A stretch of 61,595 nucleotides of DNA from Mobilibacterium timonense (GTDB lineage: Bacteria > Bacillota > Clostridia > Peptostreptococcales > Anaerovoracaceae): the NCBI RefSeq assembly GCF_900155555.1, contig NZ_FUHN01000007.1, positions 555,055 through 616,649 of the forward strand, given 5' to 3'. The notes below the pieces were generated by a model that searched no databases, had not been told where the DNA came from, and saw only the letters and a list, made by a program, of their open reading frames with translations. Shown here in pieces: positions 18,647-28,603 of the stretch; the stretch's first letter is position 1, and every line of letters begins with the position of its first letter. The position numbers and the translations under genes are program-made.

Positions 18647-18660
18647 GAGTGACGTGTGAA

Positions 18661-18739
18661 TCAGTCCGCGGATATTTCCCCAGGCCCGGGCACCTTAAAG
18701 AGCCCGCCTGAACCTGCGCCGCGGCGACTGAATTTTTTT
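18661..18739 (+). promoter_or_regulatory. Attenuator-like hairpin in the butyrate kinase leader
   Basis: Between the promoter and the ribosome site, TCAGTC plus CGCGG at 18661-18671 pairs with CCGCG plus GACTGA at 18719-18731, leaving a two-base bulge. Inside it CAGGC and GGGC pair with GCCC and GCCTG. Seven T residues follow at 18733-18739. This has the form of an intrinsic terminator inside a leader, so read-through may be regulated. The ligand or factor is unknown. Confidence 0.55.
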
Positions 18740-18764
18740 CCAAGTGAAAGGAGAAATTCTAAGT

Positions 18765-19823
18765 ATGAGATATCTTATCATCAATCCGGGAGCTACTTCC
18801 ACGAAGATAGCGGTATACGAGGACGACAAGGAAGTATTCCGCACAGGCATCGACCACGACGCCGCAGAGATGGACAAGTACGAGCGTATCCCTGACCAGA
18901 TGCCTTTCCGCCGCGACGTCATCATGAAGACGCTAGAGGAGAACGGCTACAAGCTGGAGGACTTCGACGCCACATGCGGAAGAGGAGGAATGCTGAAGCA
19001 CATCCCTTCCGGAACATATAAGGTAACTGATGCAGTTATCTACGACATCCACCACCCTGTTTTCGGGGAGCACGCCGCGAACCTGGGTTCCTACCTGGCA
19101 AAGGAGCTGGGAGACAAGGTCGGCATCCCTGCATTCTTCGTTGACCCTGTAAGCGTTGACGAGCTGGACGACGTTGCACGCTACTCCGGACTGAAGGGAA
19201 TGGAGAGACAGAGCTTCTTCCACGCCCTGAACCAGAAGGCCGTTGCCCGCAAGGCGGCTCACGACATCGGCAAGCCTTACGAGGAGCTCAACCTCATCGT
19301 AGTTCACCTTGGCGGCGGAGTTTCCGTTGCGGCCCACAAGAAGGGCAAGGTCGTTGACGTGAACAACGTAAAGGACGACGGTGCGATGGGAATGGACAGA
19401 GGCGGAAGCCTGCCAGCAAACGCCCTTGTAAACATGTGCTTCTCCGGAAAGTCCAAGGAGGAAGTGAAGAGGATCATCGGTCACGAGGCCGGAGTGTTCT
19501 CCTACACAGGAACTAAGGACTTCCGTACCGTTGAGCAGAAGGCATTCGACGAGGGAGACAAGGAGTGCCTGGGCGCGTTCAGAGCCATCGCTTACCAGCT
19601 GGCTAAGGACATCGGCGCAATGGCTGCAGTTCTCCACTACGATGTAGATGCCATCGCTTACACAGGCGGAATGGCTTACAGCGAGAGATTCTGCGACGAG
19701 ATCAGCTCCTATGTGAGCAAGATCGCTCCTATCATGAGATACCCTGGCGAGGAGGAGATGGCTGCACTGGCTGCAGGCGTTGACAGAGCCATGAAGAACG
19801 GAGACTACAAGATCTACGAATAA
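18765..19823 (+). CDS. buk: Butyrate kinase
   Basis: The 352-residue protein belongs to the acetate/butyrate kinase (ASKHA) family, which interconverts butyryl phosphate plus ADP and butyrate plus ATP. Marks are the N-terminal phosphate loop YLIINPGATSTKIAVYEDD, VVHLGGGVSVAAHKKGKVVDVN and YTGGMAYSERFCDEISSYV. Length fits butyrate kinase (about 355) rather than acetate kinase (about 400). The ATG at 18765 follows GAAAGGAG; an upstream GTG lies inside that site. No phosphotransbutyrylase gene is adjacent, so the partner lies elsewhere or the enzyme acts on branched or other acyl phosphates. Codon use is strongly biased, as in highly expressed genes. Confidence 0.93.
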   Translation: MRYLIINPGATSTKIAVYEDDKEVFRTGIDHDAAEMDKYERIPDQMPFRRDVIMKTLEENGYKLEDFDATCGRGGMLKHIPSGTYKVTDAVIYDIHHPVFGEHAANLGSYLAKELGDKVGIPAFFVDPVSVDELDDVARYSGLKGMERQSFFHALNQKAVARKAAHDIGKPYEELNLIVVHLGGGVSVAAHKKGKVVDVNNVKDDGAMGMDRGGSLPANALVNMCFSGKSKEEVKRIIGHEAGVFSYTGTKDFRTVEQKAFDEGDKECLGAFRAIAYQLAKDIGAMAAVLHYDVDAIAYTGGMAYSERFCDEISSYVSKIAPIMRYPGEEEMAALAAGVDRAMKNGDYKIYE

Positions 19824-19844
19824 GAAGATCGCTGAGTTCGATGG

Positions 19845-19872
19845 GGAGACGGCAGATGCCGTCTCCTTTTTT
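19845..19872 (+). terminator. Intrinsic terminator of butyrate kinase
   Basis: GGAGACGGC and GCCGTCTCC form a 9-bp stem with an AGAT loop, followed by six T residues. Confidence 0.92.
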
Positions 19873-19896
19873 CTTTCCCTTAAAGCACTCGCCACG

Positions 19897-19940
19897 ACAA
19901 AAATACCGGCAGACATCTCCGATCGAAAATGTCTGCCGGT
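19897..19940 (-). terminator. Intrinsic terminator of the rhodanese gene
   Basis: On the minus strand ACCGGCAGACAT pairs with ATGTCTGCCGGT in a 12-bp stem, followed by ATTTTTG. Confidence 0.85.
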
Positions 19941-20014
19941 CTTCTTCATAGTTCACAGTTCAGAGGACAGCCGGTGATGCCGGTCTCTCTTCATCACTGT
20001 ATTGTCTATGTTCT

Positions 20015-20545
20015 CTATGCTGCAGGGGATGCCTCTGTCTCGTATCCAGCATCCATCCATGCGCCGATACCGCCTGCCTGACGGTAAACCTTCTTGTATC
20101 CCTTCTTTACCAGATACTTTGCTGCATAGTGGGAACGCGGGCACTCAACGAATCCGCAGTAAACCACGATCTTCTTGTTCTTGTTCTTGCCAACTGCCTT
20201 GATCAGGTCCTTCTGCATGTCCTTGGTAACTTCCTTCTGTGTCATAGGGAATGTTACGTTGATGGCACCAGGCTCGTGCTGGCCGGCATAGAAGTCTGCA
20301 GGCATGGTGTCGATGATCACCATCTTGTCGCCGTTGTCGACCCACTTCTTCACGGTAGGTGTGGAAACAGTCTTGTACTTTCCTTCCTTGGCCTGATTCA
20401 TGTAGTCGATGGTGGCCTTCTCTACCTGCAGCTCGTTTCCATCCTGGGATGACCTTGGTGCTGTGGCAGCGAATACACTGCTGAACATGCCCAGCGTGAA
20501 TAGGATCGCTACAACCAGTGCGAGAATTGATGTCTTTCTCTTCAT
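20015..20545 (-). CDS. Exported rhodanese-domain protein
   Basis: The 176-residue protein has a signal peptide (MKRKTS then a hydrophobic stretch to about residue 25, with a VFA-AT cleavage site) and one rhodanese domain. The active loop VVYCGFVECPRSH holds the catalytic Cys and the CxxxxxR-like loop, so it may carry sulfane sulfur outside the membrane. The ATG at 20545 follows AGAAGGAGAACGATC; an upstream in-frame start would bury the signal peptide. It is a single-gene unit with its own promoter and terminator. Confidence 0.87.
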   Translation of the reverse strand: MKRKTSILALVVAILFTLGMFSSVFAATAPRSSQDGNELQVEKATIDYMNQAKEGKYKTVSTPTVKKWVDNGDKMVIIDTMPADFYAGQHEPGAINVTFPMTQKEVTKDMQKDLIKAVGKNKNKKIVVYCGFVECPRSHYAAKYLVKKGYKKVYRQAGGIGAWMDAGYETEASPAA

Positions 20546-20598
20546 GATCGTTCTCCTTCTACTCATCAAAAGAAATCGGTAGTATTTTTGACAAGTTG

Positions 20599-20628
20599 AT
20601 TGTAGCAACTGGCCGCTCCAACCTTCAA
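20599..20628 (-). promoter_or_regulatory. Promoter of the rhodanese gene
   Basis: On the minus strand TTGAAG and an extended -10 TGCTACAAT are spaced by 18 bp. Nothing else is seen in 20546-20762. Confidence 0.5.
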
Positions 20629-20762
20629 CAGGATAGAGCAAGATCGGGAATTGCAATATTTTACTTTGCGGAATTGTATTATTGAAAGTACAAATATCTC
20701 ATTTTTTCTCTTGCCAGCAGCAAGTTTATACTGCCTGCCAGGATCCGCCGAAGTGTCGGATG

Positions 20763-21053
20763 TTACTGTTCATCATCACTAACTTCATCATCATTGATAT
20801 CCCTGTACAGCTCATTGATAGAGGCCTGGGCGTGCTCTGTGACGTGCTTGTCGACCAGGCGGTCTCTGAGATCCGCGATCGCCAGCATCTCATCGGCCAC
20901 GTCCTCCAGCCGGTGCTTTTCGCCGAATACGTAGCTCATCATCCTGTCCGCCGTGAAGTCGGTGTTCATCTCGGAGCAGATCAACCTTGAGAAGTCCTCA
21001 GGATATCCCCGTTCCAGCATCAGCTCGTAAAGCTCATCGGTCCTGCTTTTCAT
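20763..21053 (-). CDS. Small acidic hypothetical protein
   Basis: The 96-residue protein is not recognised. It is acidic and largely helical, with TDELYELMLERGYPEDFSRLIC at the start and a DEVSDDEQ tail. The chosen ATG at 21053 has AGAGGAACTAT before it. It is separated from pyc by a very strong terminator, so it is probably its own unit. Confidence 0.6.
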   Translation of the reverse strand: MKSRTDELYELMLERGYPEDFSRLICSEMNTDFTADRMMSYVFGEKHRLEDVADEMLAIADLRDRLVDKHVTEHAQASINELYRDINDDEVSDDEQ

Positions 21054-21111
21054 ATAGTTCCTCTTTCCGATAAAAGTCTCGCCCGGCGCATCGTCGCAAG
21101 TGTCCGCACAC

Positions 21112-21162
21112 AAAAGGGGCGGCTCCCCGGCGGCGCCTTTCCGCCGCCGGACAGCCTGCCCC
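21112..21162 (-). terminator. Strong intrinsic terminator of pyc
   Basis: On the minus strand GGGGC and GGCT pair with AGCC and GCCCC around an inner 9-bp stem (CCGGCGGCG with CGCCGCCGG), followed by TTTTG. Confidence 0.85.
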
Positions 21163-21216
21163 TCGACTTTTCCAGTTTACACAGCTCCTCAGGCTATGCC
21201 TGCCGGATCCTCCGGA

Positions 21217-24200
21217 CTACTCGTCCTCGTTTTTCAGTATGGCGACCAGCTGACCGGCCTTCACCTGCTCACCGGCCTTGATATAGACCTTCTCGATCTC
21301 TCCGTCCTTAGGGGAGATCACGTTGGTCTCCATCTTCATGGCCTCGATGATCGCCACAGGCTGGCCCTTCTTCACCTTATCTCCTGCCTCTACCAGCACC
21401 TTCAGGATGTTGCCAGGGATGTTGGCTCCGATCTCGTTAGGATCGTCGTCGCTGGCAAAGTGGATGGTGGACCCGGACATCACGGACTTCACCAGGGCCT
21501 GCTTGTCCTTCACGCTTATGACTCTTCTGTTGCCGTTCACGCTGAAGGTCAGGTCTCTGTTTCCTGCCTCGTCAGGCTCGCTGATGTCGACGAGGGATAC
21601 CACAGTGGTCTTTCCAGGCTTCAGGGTGATCTCGGCGGTCTGTCCTACGGAGATGCCGTGGAAGAACACGTCGCTGCCCATTCTTCTGAAGTTGCCCTTC
21701 TCTCTGATGCCCTTTACGTAATCCTCGAACACCTTCGGGTAGATGGCGTAGCTGACCTGCTCCTGCTCTGTGCCCTCCAGGCCCAGCTCTTCAACGAGGT
21801 ACTTCTTGATGGCGTCATAGTCGTCAGGCGGCACGATCTCTCCAGGTCTGCAGGTGATAGGCTTCTTGCCCTTCAGCACCACCTTCTGGAGGTCCTTCGG
21901 GAACCCACCTTCAGGCTGTCCGATCATTCCCTCGAAGTATGAAACTGTGGAATCCGGGAAGTCGAAGTCCTTTCCCTTTTCCACGATGTTCTCCGGAGTC
22001 AGCCCGTTCTGTACCATGAATATCGCCAGGTCTCCGACCACCTTTGATGAAGGAGTCACCTTGATGATGTCGCCCAGCATCTGGTTGACCTTGACGTACA
22101 TCTCCTTGACCTCGTCGAACTTGTGTCCGATGCCGAAGCTCTCCACCTGAGGCTTCAGGTTGGAGTACTGTCCGCCAGGGATCTCCAGCTTGTAGATCTC
22201 CGCGGATGTGGACTTCAGGTCCGACTCGAACTGGCTGTAAACAGGGCGTACGTCCGTCCAGTAGTCGGATATCTTCTGAAGTCCGTCCTCGTCCATGCCG
22301 GTATCTCTGTCGCTGTTTTTGAGAGCAGCCACGATGGAGTTGAGGGCAGGCTGGGATGTGAGTCCGGACATGCTGTTGAATGCGGCATCCGCAATGTCCA
22401 CGCCCGCCTGTGCGGCCATGAGCACCGTCGCCACACCGTTTCCGGACGTGTCGTGGGTGTGGAGATGGATAGGAACTGCGACCTCGTTCTTCAGTGCCTT
22501 AATCAGCTTGTACGCCGCCATAGGCTTCAGAAGGCCTGACATGTCCTTGATGCCAATGATGTGAGTTCCCTCTCTCTCCAGCTCCTTGGCCATCTTCACG
22601 TAGTAGTTCAGATTGTATTTCTCCCTGGTCTCATCCAGGATATCGCCGGTGTAGCACATGCAGGCCTCGGCGATCATTCCCTGGTTCAGGGTCTCGTCAA
22701 GAGCGATCTCCATGCCCTTCACCCAGTTCAGGGAATCGAAGATCCTGAACACGTCAACGCCGGCCTTCGCGGACTCCTTCACGAACTTTCTGATGGTGTT
22801 GTCCGGGTAGTTCTTGTAACCGACGGCATTGGCTCCCCTTATGAGCATCTGGAACAGGACATTCGGGATCTTTTCTCTCAAAGTCTCGAGCCTCTCCCAA
22901 GGATCCTCTCCCAGGAACCTGTAGGCTACGTCGAAGGTAGCGCCTCCCCACATCTCGAAGGAGAAAAAGTCGTTTCCATAGTAGGCCATGGCCGGAGCGA
23001 TCTTCTCCATGTCCTTCGTCCTGACTCTGGTAGCCAGGAGAGACTGGTGGGCATCACGGAGAGATGTGTCTGTGAGCAGCAGTTTTTTCTGGCTCAGCGC
23101 CCAGTCAGCGACCGCCTTCGGGCCCTTTTCGTCGAAAAGCTGCTTTGTTCCTCTCATGGTGCCGATGGCGGACTCGTCTATCTTTGGAACGACAGGGACG
23201 TTGAAGTCTTTTATCTCTCCCTTCGTTTCGTTTACTATCTTGTTGCCCAGGAAGTCCAGCAGCTGCAGCTCTCTGTTTGCCACCTTCCTGATGTTCAGCA
23301 GGTCAGGGTTGTCTGCGATGAATCCGGTGTTGCACTGTCCTACCCTGAAAAGCGGGTGGTTCAGCACATTGAGGAGGAAGCCGATGTTTGTCTTCACGCC
23401 TTCGACCTTCATCTCTCTCAGCGCCCTCATCGCCTTGTTGATGGTGTCATCAAAGGTACGGGCGTATGCGCACACCTTCACCAGCAGACTGTCGTAGTAC
23501 GGTGAGATAACTGATCCCGTGAACCCGTTTCCGCCGTCCAGCCTGATGCCGAATCCACCGGCACTCCTGTACATGGAGATCGTACCGGTGTCAGGAGCGA
23601 AGTTGTTCGCCGGGTCCTCGGTCGTGACACGACACTGTATGGCATATCCGTTCAGTGTGATGTCGCTCTGCTTCTTTATGCCGATCTTGTCGGAATCGAG
23701 AGCATAGCCCTCTGCGATCAGGATGGTGTCCTGAACTATATCGATACCCGTCACCAGCTCCGTAACAGTATGTTCCACCTGAACACGGGTGTTCATCTCG
23801 ATGAAGTAGTGGTTTCCTTCCTTGTCCAGCAGGAACTCTACCGTACCGGCGCTCCTGTAGTTCACCGCTCTGGCTATCTTGAGGGCATCCTGGCAGATGG
23901 CCTCTCTCTGCTCGTCAGTGATGCAGAGGGCAGGTGTGAACTCGATGACCTTCTGGTGTCTCCTCTGAACGGAACAGTCCCTGTCAAAGAGATGTACAAC
24001 GTTGCCGTACTTGTCTCCCAGCACCTGGACCTCTATGTGCTTAGGCTCCTCCAGGTACTTCTCTATGAAGATGGAGTCGTTGCCGAAAGCCTTGGCTGCC
24101 TCGCTCCTGGCGCTCCTGAACTGTGGAAGCAGCTCATCCTCGCTTCTGACGATGCGCATGCCCCTTCCGCCGCCGCCGGCCGCAGCCTTCAGCATCACAG

Positions 24201-24678
24201 GATATCCCGCTTTTCTGGCGAACTCAACGGCCTCGTCCTCCGTGCGAATAGGAGCGTCGACACCTGGAATGGTAGGAACTCCCACGCTCTCTGCCACCAG
24301 CTTGGACTGTATCTTGTCGCCCAGGCTGTTCATCATCTGGTGTGTAGGCCCGATGAACTCTATCCCCGCATTCTCGCAGGCTTCCGCAAAAGCAGGGTTC
24401 TCAGACAGGAAACCGTATCCCGGGTGTATGGCGTCGGCACCCTTTGCCTTGGCCAGCTCTATTATCCCCGGAATGTCCAGGTACGCATCTATCGGGTTCT
24501 TGCCCTTCCCGATCTCGTAGGCCTCGTTGGCCTTCGTGCGGAAAAGAGCATTTTTGTCTTCCTCGGAGTAGATGGCGATAGTGCGTATCCCCAGCTCCCT
24601 GCAGGCTCTGATGATCCTGATGGCGATCTCGCCCCTGTTTGCTATCAGAACCTTTTTAAAAGTTTTGATTCTTCCCAT
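21217..24678 (-). CDS. pyc: Pyruvate carboxylase
   Basis: The 1153-residue protein is the single-chain biotin enzyme that makes oxaloacetate from pyruvate, bicarbonate and ATP. The biotin carboxylase part covers about 1-450 (KVLIANRGEIAIRIIRACRE, then EMNTRVQVEHTVTELVTG). The carboxyltransferase part covers about 525-800 (DTSLRDAHQSLLATR, GATFDVAYRFLGEDPW and the metal-binding HTHDTSGNG). The biotin carrier is at the C terminus with EAMKMETNV. Length is normal. I chose the ATG at 24678 with GGGGTG upstream; a GTG three codons earlier is possible. The gene is intact and stands alone. Confidence 0.97.
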   Translation of the reverse strand: MGRIKTFKKVLIANRGEIAIRIIRACRELGIRTIAIYSEEDKNALFRTKANEAYEIGKGKNPIDAYLDIPGIIELAKAKGADAIHPGYGFLSENPAFAEACENAGIEFIGPTHQMMNSLGDKIQSKLVAESVGVPTIPGVDAPIRTEDEAVEFARKAGYPVMLKAAAGGGGRGMRIVRSEDELLPQFRSARSEAAKAFGNDSIFIEKYLEEPKHIEVQVLGDKYGNVVHLFDRDCSVQRRHQKVIEFTPALCITDEQREAICQDALKIARAVNYRSAGTVEFLLDKEGNHYFIEMNTRVQVEHTVTELVTGIDIVQDTILIAEGYALDSDKIGIKKQSDITLNGYAIQCRVTTEDPANNFAPDTGTISMYRSAGGFGIRLDGGNGFTGSVISPYYDSLLVKVCAYARTFDDTINKAMRALREMKVEGVKTNIGFLLNVLNHPLFRVGQCNTGFIADNPDLLNIRKVANRELQLLDFLGNKIVNETKGEIKDFNVPVVPKIDESAIGTMRGTKQLFDEKGPKAVADWALSQKKLLLTDTSLRDAHQSLLATRVRTKDMEKIAPAMAYYGNDFFSFEMWGGATFDVAYRFLGEDPWERLETLREKIPNVLFQMLIRGANAVGYKNYPDNTIRKFVKESAKAGVDVFRIFDSLNWVKGMEIALDETLNQGMIAEACMCYTGDILDETREKYNLNYYVKMAKELEREGTHIIGIKDMSGLLKPMAAYKLIKALKNEVAVPIHLHTHDTSGNGVATVLMAAQAGVDIADAAFNSMSGLTSQPALNSIVAALKNSDRDTGMDEDGLQKISDYWTDVRPVYSQFESDLKSTSAEIYKLEIPGGQYSNLKPQVESFGIGHKFDEVKEMYVKVNQMLGDIIKVTPSSKVVGDLAIFMVQNGLTPENIVEKGKDFDFPDSTVSYFEGMIGQPEGGFPKDLQKVVLKGKKPITCRPGEIVPPDDYDAIKKYLVEELGLEGTEQEQVSYAIYPKVFEDYVKGIREKGNFRRMGSDVFFHGISVGQTAEITLKPGKTTVVSLVDISEPDEAGNRDLTFSVNGNRRVISVKDKQALVKSVMSGSTIHFASDDDPNEIGANIPGNILKVLVEAGDKVKKGQPVAIIEAMKMETNVISPKDGEIEKVYIKAGEQVKAGQLVAILKNEDE

Positions 24679-24792
24679 TAGTTTCACCCCATAACCAAAA
24701 ATTTTTGCTGTTCTATTATTTCACAATTCTTGTTCTTAGTAAACAAAGAATCGCCTGGGATTTAAATGTTATCTCCAATTTACGAACAATGT

Positions 24793-26667
24793 CTATCTGC
24801 CGGCCCTGCGCCTCTCCAGCTCGTGGAGGAGCTTTTTCCTGAGCCTGATGTCGTCTGGTGTGACCTCCACCAGCTCATCGTCGTTGATGAACTCAAGGGC
24901 CTCCTCAAGGGAGAACACCCTCGGCGGCGTGAGCTTGATGGTATCGTCGCTTCCTGCGGCTCTCATATTACTGACTCTCTTCGCCTTGCACGGATTGACC
25001 ACCATGTCGTCTCCCCTGGAGTTCATTCCCACGATCATACCTTCGTAGACCTTCGTTCCAGGCTCCACGAACATCTGGACCCTCTCCTGGATGTTGAAGA
25101 TGGCATATGGGGTACATACACCCTCCTCCTGGGCGATGGCAACTCCGTTGGTCCTCTGCGGGATCTCACCCTTCCACTCCTCGAATCCTTCGAAGCGGCG
25201 AACCATTGTGCCCTCACCGTGGGTGTCGTTGATGAACTCCGTCCTGTAGCCCATCAGGCCTCTGGTAGGAGCGATGTATTCGATCCTGGTATATCCGTTA
25301 CTCTCGCTCATCATCTGGCGCATCATGCCCTTCCTCATGTTGAGCTTGGAGATGACCGAACCTGAGTACTCGTCCGGAACGCTGATAACGACCTCTTCCA
25401 CAGGCTCCAGCTTCTTTCCGTTCTCGTCTCTCTTTATGACCACCTCAGGCTTGGACACGGCCAGCTCGTAGCCTTCACGCCTCATGTTCTCGATGAGGAT
25501 GGAAAGGTGCAGCTCTCCTCTTCCGCTGACCTTGAAGCAGTCGGTGGAGTCGGTAGGCTCTACGATGAGTCCCACGTTGACCTCCAGCTCCTTCTCCAGA
25601 CGCTCCTTGATATGGCGGCTGGTCACGTATTTCCCGACTCTCCCTGCGAACGGGGAACCGTTTACCATGAAGTTCATGGAAAGAGTAGGCTCTTCGATGT
25701 GGATCTCACCCAGGGACTCCGGGTGGTCAGGCGCACAGATGGTCTCACCTATTGAGATGTCCGGGATGCCGGATACCACGACGATATCTCCGCACTCGGC
25801 CTCGCTCACAGGCATCCTCTGGAGTCCTCTGTAGACGAAGACCTGGTTGATCTTGTTCTTCGAAATGGATCCGTCGGCCTTGCAAACGGAGACCTGCTGA
25901 GCCTCCTTGATGGTTCCTCTGGTGACCCTTCCTATGCCCAGCCTTCCGATATAGTCATCATACGCCAGGGAGCAGATCTGGAGCTGCAAAGGTTCATCTC
26001 TCAGGTCAGGATACGGGTCGCAGTGTTCTACTATGGTCTCGAGGAGCGGCTCTATGTTCAGATCCCCGTAACCCTTCGGGCTCTTCTTGATCTTCTTTTC
26101 ACCGGAATCCACGATGACATCGGCGGCCTCTTCAGGCTCTCTCACAGCGATGCCCTGACGAGCGATTCCGTAAAGGATAGGGAAGTCGAGCTGTTCGTCG
26201 TTGGCCTCCAGGTCCATGAAGAGCTCGTACACCTCGTCTACGACCTCGTCTATGCGGGCATCCTTCTTGTCGATCTTGTTTATGAAAAGGATCGGATTCA
26301 GGCCCTGCTCCAGAGACTTGTTCAGCACGAAGCGTGTCTGAGGCATCGGACCCTCGCTGGAATCCACCAGCAGGATGACCGTGTCCACGGTCTTCATGAT
26401 GCGCTCCACCTCGGAGCTGAAATCCGCGTGGCCAGGGGTGTCCACGATGTTGATCTTGTAGTCCTTGTACATGATGGAGCAGTTCTTGGAATAAATCGTG
26501 ATCCCGCGCTCCCTCTCTATGGCGTCGCTGTCCATCACGCAGTCCACCACCTGCTCGTTCTCCCTGAACACATGGGACTGTGCCAGGAGAGCGTCCACCA
26601 GCGTGGATTTTCCCGCGTCGACGTGGGCGATCACCGCAATGTTGATTATCTTCTGCTTTTCGCTCAT
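24793..26667 (-). CDS. typA: Translational GTPase TypA/BipA
   Basis: The 624-residue protein has a translation factor GTPase domain with AHVDAGKSTL (G1), ERGITI (G2), DTPGHADF (G3) and NKIDKKDAR (G4), followed by EF-G-like domains and the TypA-specific C terminus. TypA binds the ribosome and supports assembly and stress adaptation. ATG at 26667 is preferred over the TTG codon before it because GAGGAAGAGG lies at a suitable distance. Confidence 0.96.
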   Translation of the reverse strand: MSEKQKIINIAVIAHVDAGKSTLVDALLAQSHVFRENEQVVDCVMDSDAIERERGITIYSKNCSIMYKDYKINIVDTPGHADFSSEVERIMKTVDTVILLVDSSEGPMPQTRFVLNKSLEQGLNPILFINKIDKKDARIDEVVDEVYELFMDLEANDEQLDFPILYGIARQGIAVREPEEAADVIVDSGEKKIKKSPKGYGDLNIEPLLETIVEHCDPYPDLRDEPLQLQICSLAYDDYIGRLGIGRVTRGTIKEAQQVSVCKADGSISKNKINQVFVYRGLQRMPVSEAECGDIVVVSGIPDISIGETICAPDHPESLGEIHIEEPTLSMNFMVNGSPFAGRVGKYVTSRHIKERLEKELEVNVGLIVEPTDSTDCFKVSGRGELHLSILIENMRREGYELAVSKPEVVIKRDENGKKLEPVEEVVISVPDEYSGSVISKLNMRKGMMRQMMSESNGYTRIEYIAPTRGLMGYRTEFINDTHGEGTMVRRFEGFEEWKGEIPQRTNGVAIAQEEGVCTPYAIFNIQERVQMFVEPGTKVYEGMIVGMNSRGDDMVVNPCKAKRVSNMRAAGSDDTIKLTPPRVFSLEEALEFINDDELVEVTPDDIRLRKKLLHELERRRAGR

Positions 26668-26767
26668 CAAACCTCTTCCTCTCTGTCTGTTCTTCTGACT
26701 TTTGTCTTGTGTCTTTTCCTCTGCTGTCTCCAGCTGTTTTATATGTTTACCGCCAGATGGCGGATCG

Positions 26768-28603
26768 CTATCTGAACCGTATCCGTCTTTCCCTGTTCAC
26801 CATGCCGTCGTACTCGCTGACTATGGTCCTGGCAAAGGAGATGAGGGAAAAGGCGAATGATACCGTGCCCTTGTTCATCATCTTGTCCGTCTGGGCGTGG
26901 CCCGAAAGATCGAAGCTGTACCAGCTTGGCGGTTTGATGTCCATGTACTGGAACTTCTTCGCCCACTTCTCCATCATGGAAAACTGGAACGCATAAGGCA
27001 GTATCTTGTAGTAGTAATACGGATCCTCCCTCAGGATGTGTGATATCTCCTTCTCGCTGGCGGTGTTTATAAACCTCCTCAGGCCGTCGACCTTGCTGTT
27101 CATCGCCGCATTGCCCCTGGCCCTTGCAGACATCAGCACGGTGAGCCACAGGCAGACGAATGACATGGCCATAATTAGCAGCGGGATGAGCGGAGAGTTC
27201 AGGTCCTGCCACAGCATATACGCACTGTAGGCAGCGACTCCTGCAAAGCACGCCACGGATACGCCCATCCTTATCCTGTACCACAGGGTCTCCAGTTCTT
27301 TCCTGTTGTCGTAAGAATTGCAGACCATGTAGATCGCAGCAATCGACAAAATCGCTACCACGAGAGGAGCGACGAAACGATTATCAGTGTACGCATAGAG
27401 AGTCGACAGGATGACGACGGAACCCGAGCCCAGTCCCAGCATGATCATGGAAATGATCCTGAATACTCTTGAGAGCGTTGTCCGGGACTTCATGTCCTTG
27501 CTGGTGTACCCGCTTTCTATATCGATGCGGATCTCACTGAAAGCCGCGCTGAGCCGCGATCCAAGGTCTTCCATCTCGACTGCCCTGCCCTCGTACACGT
27601 CTCTGAAGATGATGTCGAAGGCGCTTCGAACGTACTTTTCCTCGTGTACCGAAGGCTCCTTGAGCTTGTATATCCTGTACTGCTTAGGGGCGTATTCCTG
27701 TATCCTGATGTACCCTCGTATCCCCATGTATATAAGCAGTGTCACCACGTCTCTGGTCTTGAACCTGCCGTTGTCCAGATAGTTCACTTCCATAGGCATC
27801 ATGCCCTTAGGCGGATATGCGTATCTGCTCTTCTTCATCCTCGGGTCTCTGCCTCCAATGAGCCACAGCAGCAATGTCATGAGCAGGATGACCGCAAACA
27901 CCAGGGCCGAAAGGTTTGCCACCCATCCGTAGTCCAGCGCTCCCTTCCAGTATCCGTTCGGCAGCTGGGCCTTCAGCGTTATGCCGAAGTTCGCCGGCAC
28001 CTTCTGTGCCGTGATGGTCACGGTGTGATCCTGGACCTGGAAGCTGGCCTTGTTGGTGGTGTCCTGCGTGCCGAACTGTCCGGCGAACATCTGCAGATCC
28101 TTTTCAGGGAAGTCAGACGGCAGGTTTACCCTGATGTTCACCTGGGAGATAGGGACCTTCCAGGCAGACGACAGGGCATCGAAGTACAGCCGGTCGTAGC
28201 TGCTGTTGTAATCCTTGAAATAAGCCACCTTGTACCTGAGGTCTATCACGTAGTCCTTACCGGCGGCCGACTTCGGGATGGTGACCCTCACCGCAAAGTC
28301 GTTGTCCTCGGACGTGACTGTGGACTCGCTTCCCTTTACGCGGATATCCGTCACCCTGTAGCTTCCCTTTGCAACATACACTGTTATCGCGGTGGTGTCC
28401 TCCGGGACATTTACGGTCAGCTTCTGGGTCACGTCCAGGCTGTGATCCTTGTGCACATCCGCAGTATAATCGTAGTTCTTGAGCTCATAGCCCTGCTGCG
28501 CTCCGAATGCCCCCGCCGTGCCCAGGCACAGGAAAAGAGCCAGAAGCACTGCAGTGAGCAGGACCGACCTGCCCGTCCTTCTGTTTGTCGAATCTGATGT
28601 CAT
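26768..28603 (-). CDS. DUF2207 membrane protein
   Basis: The protein of about 611 residues has a signal peptide, an extracellular beta-rich domain (about 30-230, VTQKLTVNVPEDTTAITVY) and then a membrane helix near 245, a cytoplasmic stretch, a group of helices near 390-500 and a C-terminal cytoplasmic part. This is the DUF2207 layout, whose function is unknown. The start is uncertain: I use the ATG at 28603, which gives a clean signal peptide; an ATG at 28630 with GGGGGA upstream is an alternative. Confidence 0.8.
   Translation of the reverse strand: MTSDSTNRRTGRSVLLTAVLLALFLCLGTAGAFGAQQGYELKNYDYTADVHKDHSLDVTQKLTVNVPEDTTAITVYVAKGSYRVTDIRVKGSESTVTSEDNDFAVRVTIPKSAAGKDYVIDLRYKVAYFKDYNSSYDRLYFDALSSAWKVPISQVNIRVNLPSDFPEKDLQMFAGQFGTQDTTNKASFQVQDHTVTITAQKVPANFGITLKAQLPNGYWKGALDYGWVANLSALVFAVILLMTLLLWLIGGRDPRMKKSRYAYPPKGMMPMEVNYLDNGRFKTRDVVTLLIYMGIRGYIRIQEYAPKQYRIYKLKEPSVHEEKYVRSAFDIIFRDVYEGRAVEMEDLGSRLSAAFSEIRIDIESGYTSKDMKSRTTLSRVFRIISMIMLGLGSGSVVILSTLYAYTDNRFVAPLVVAILSIAAIYMVCNSYDNRKELETLWYRIRMGVSVACFAGVAAYSAYMLWQDLNSPLIPLLIMAMSFVCLWLTVLMSARARGNAAMNSKVDGLRRFINTASEKEISHILREDPYYYYKILPYAFQFSMMEKWAKKFQYMDIKPPSWYSFDLSGHAQTDKMMNKGTVSFAFSLISFARTIVSEYDGMVNRERRIRFR

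Noticed and set aside
18933..19949. 338-codon minus-strand frame opposite butyrate kinase
   Set aside because: It is antisense to a complete kinase with strongly biased codons and has no motif.
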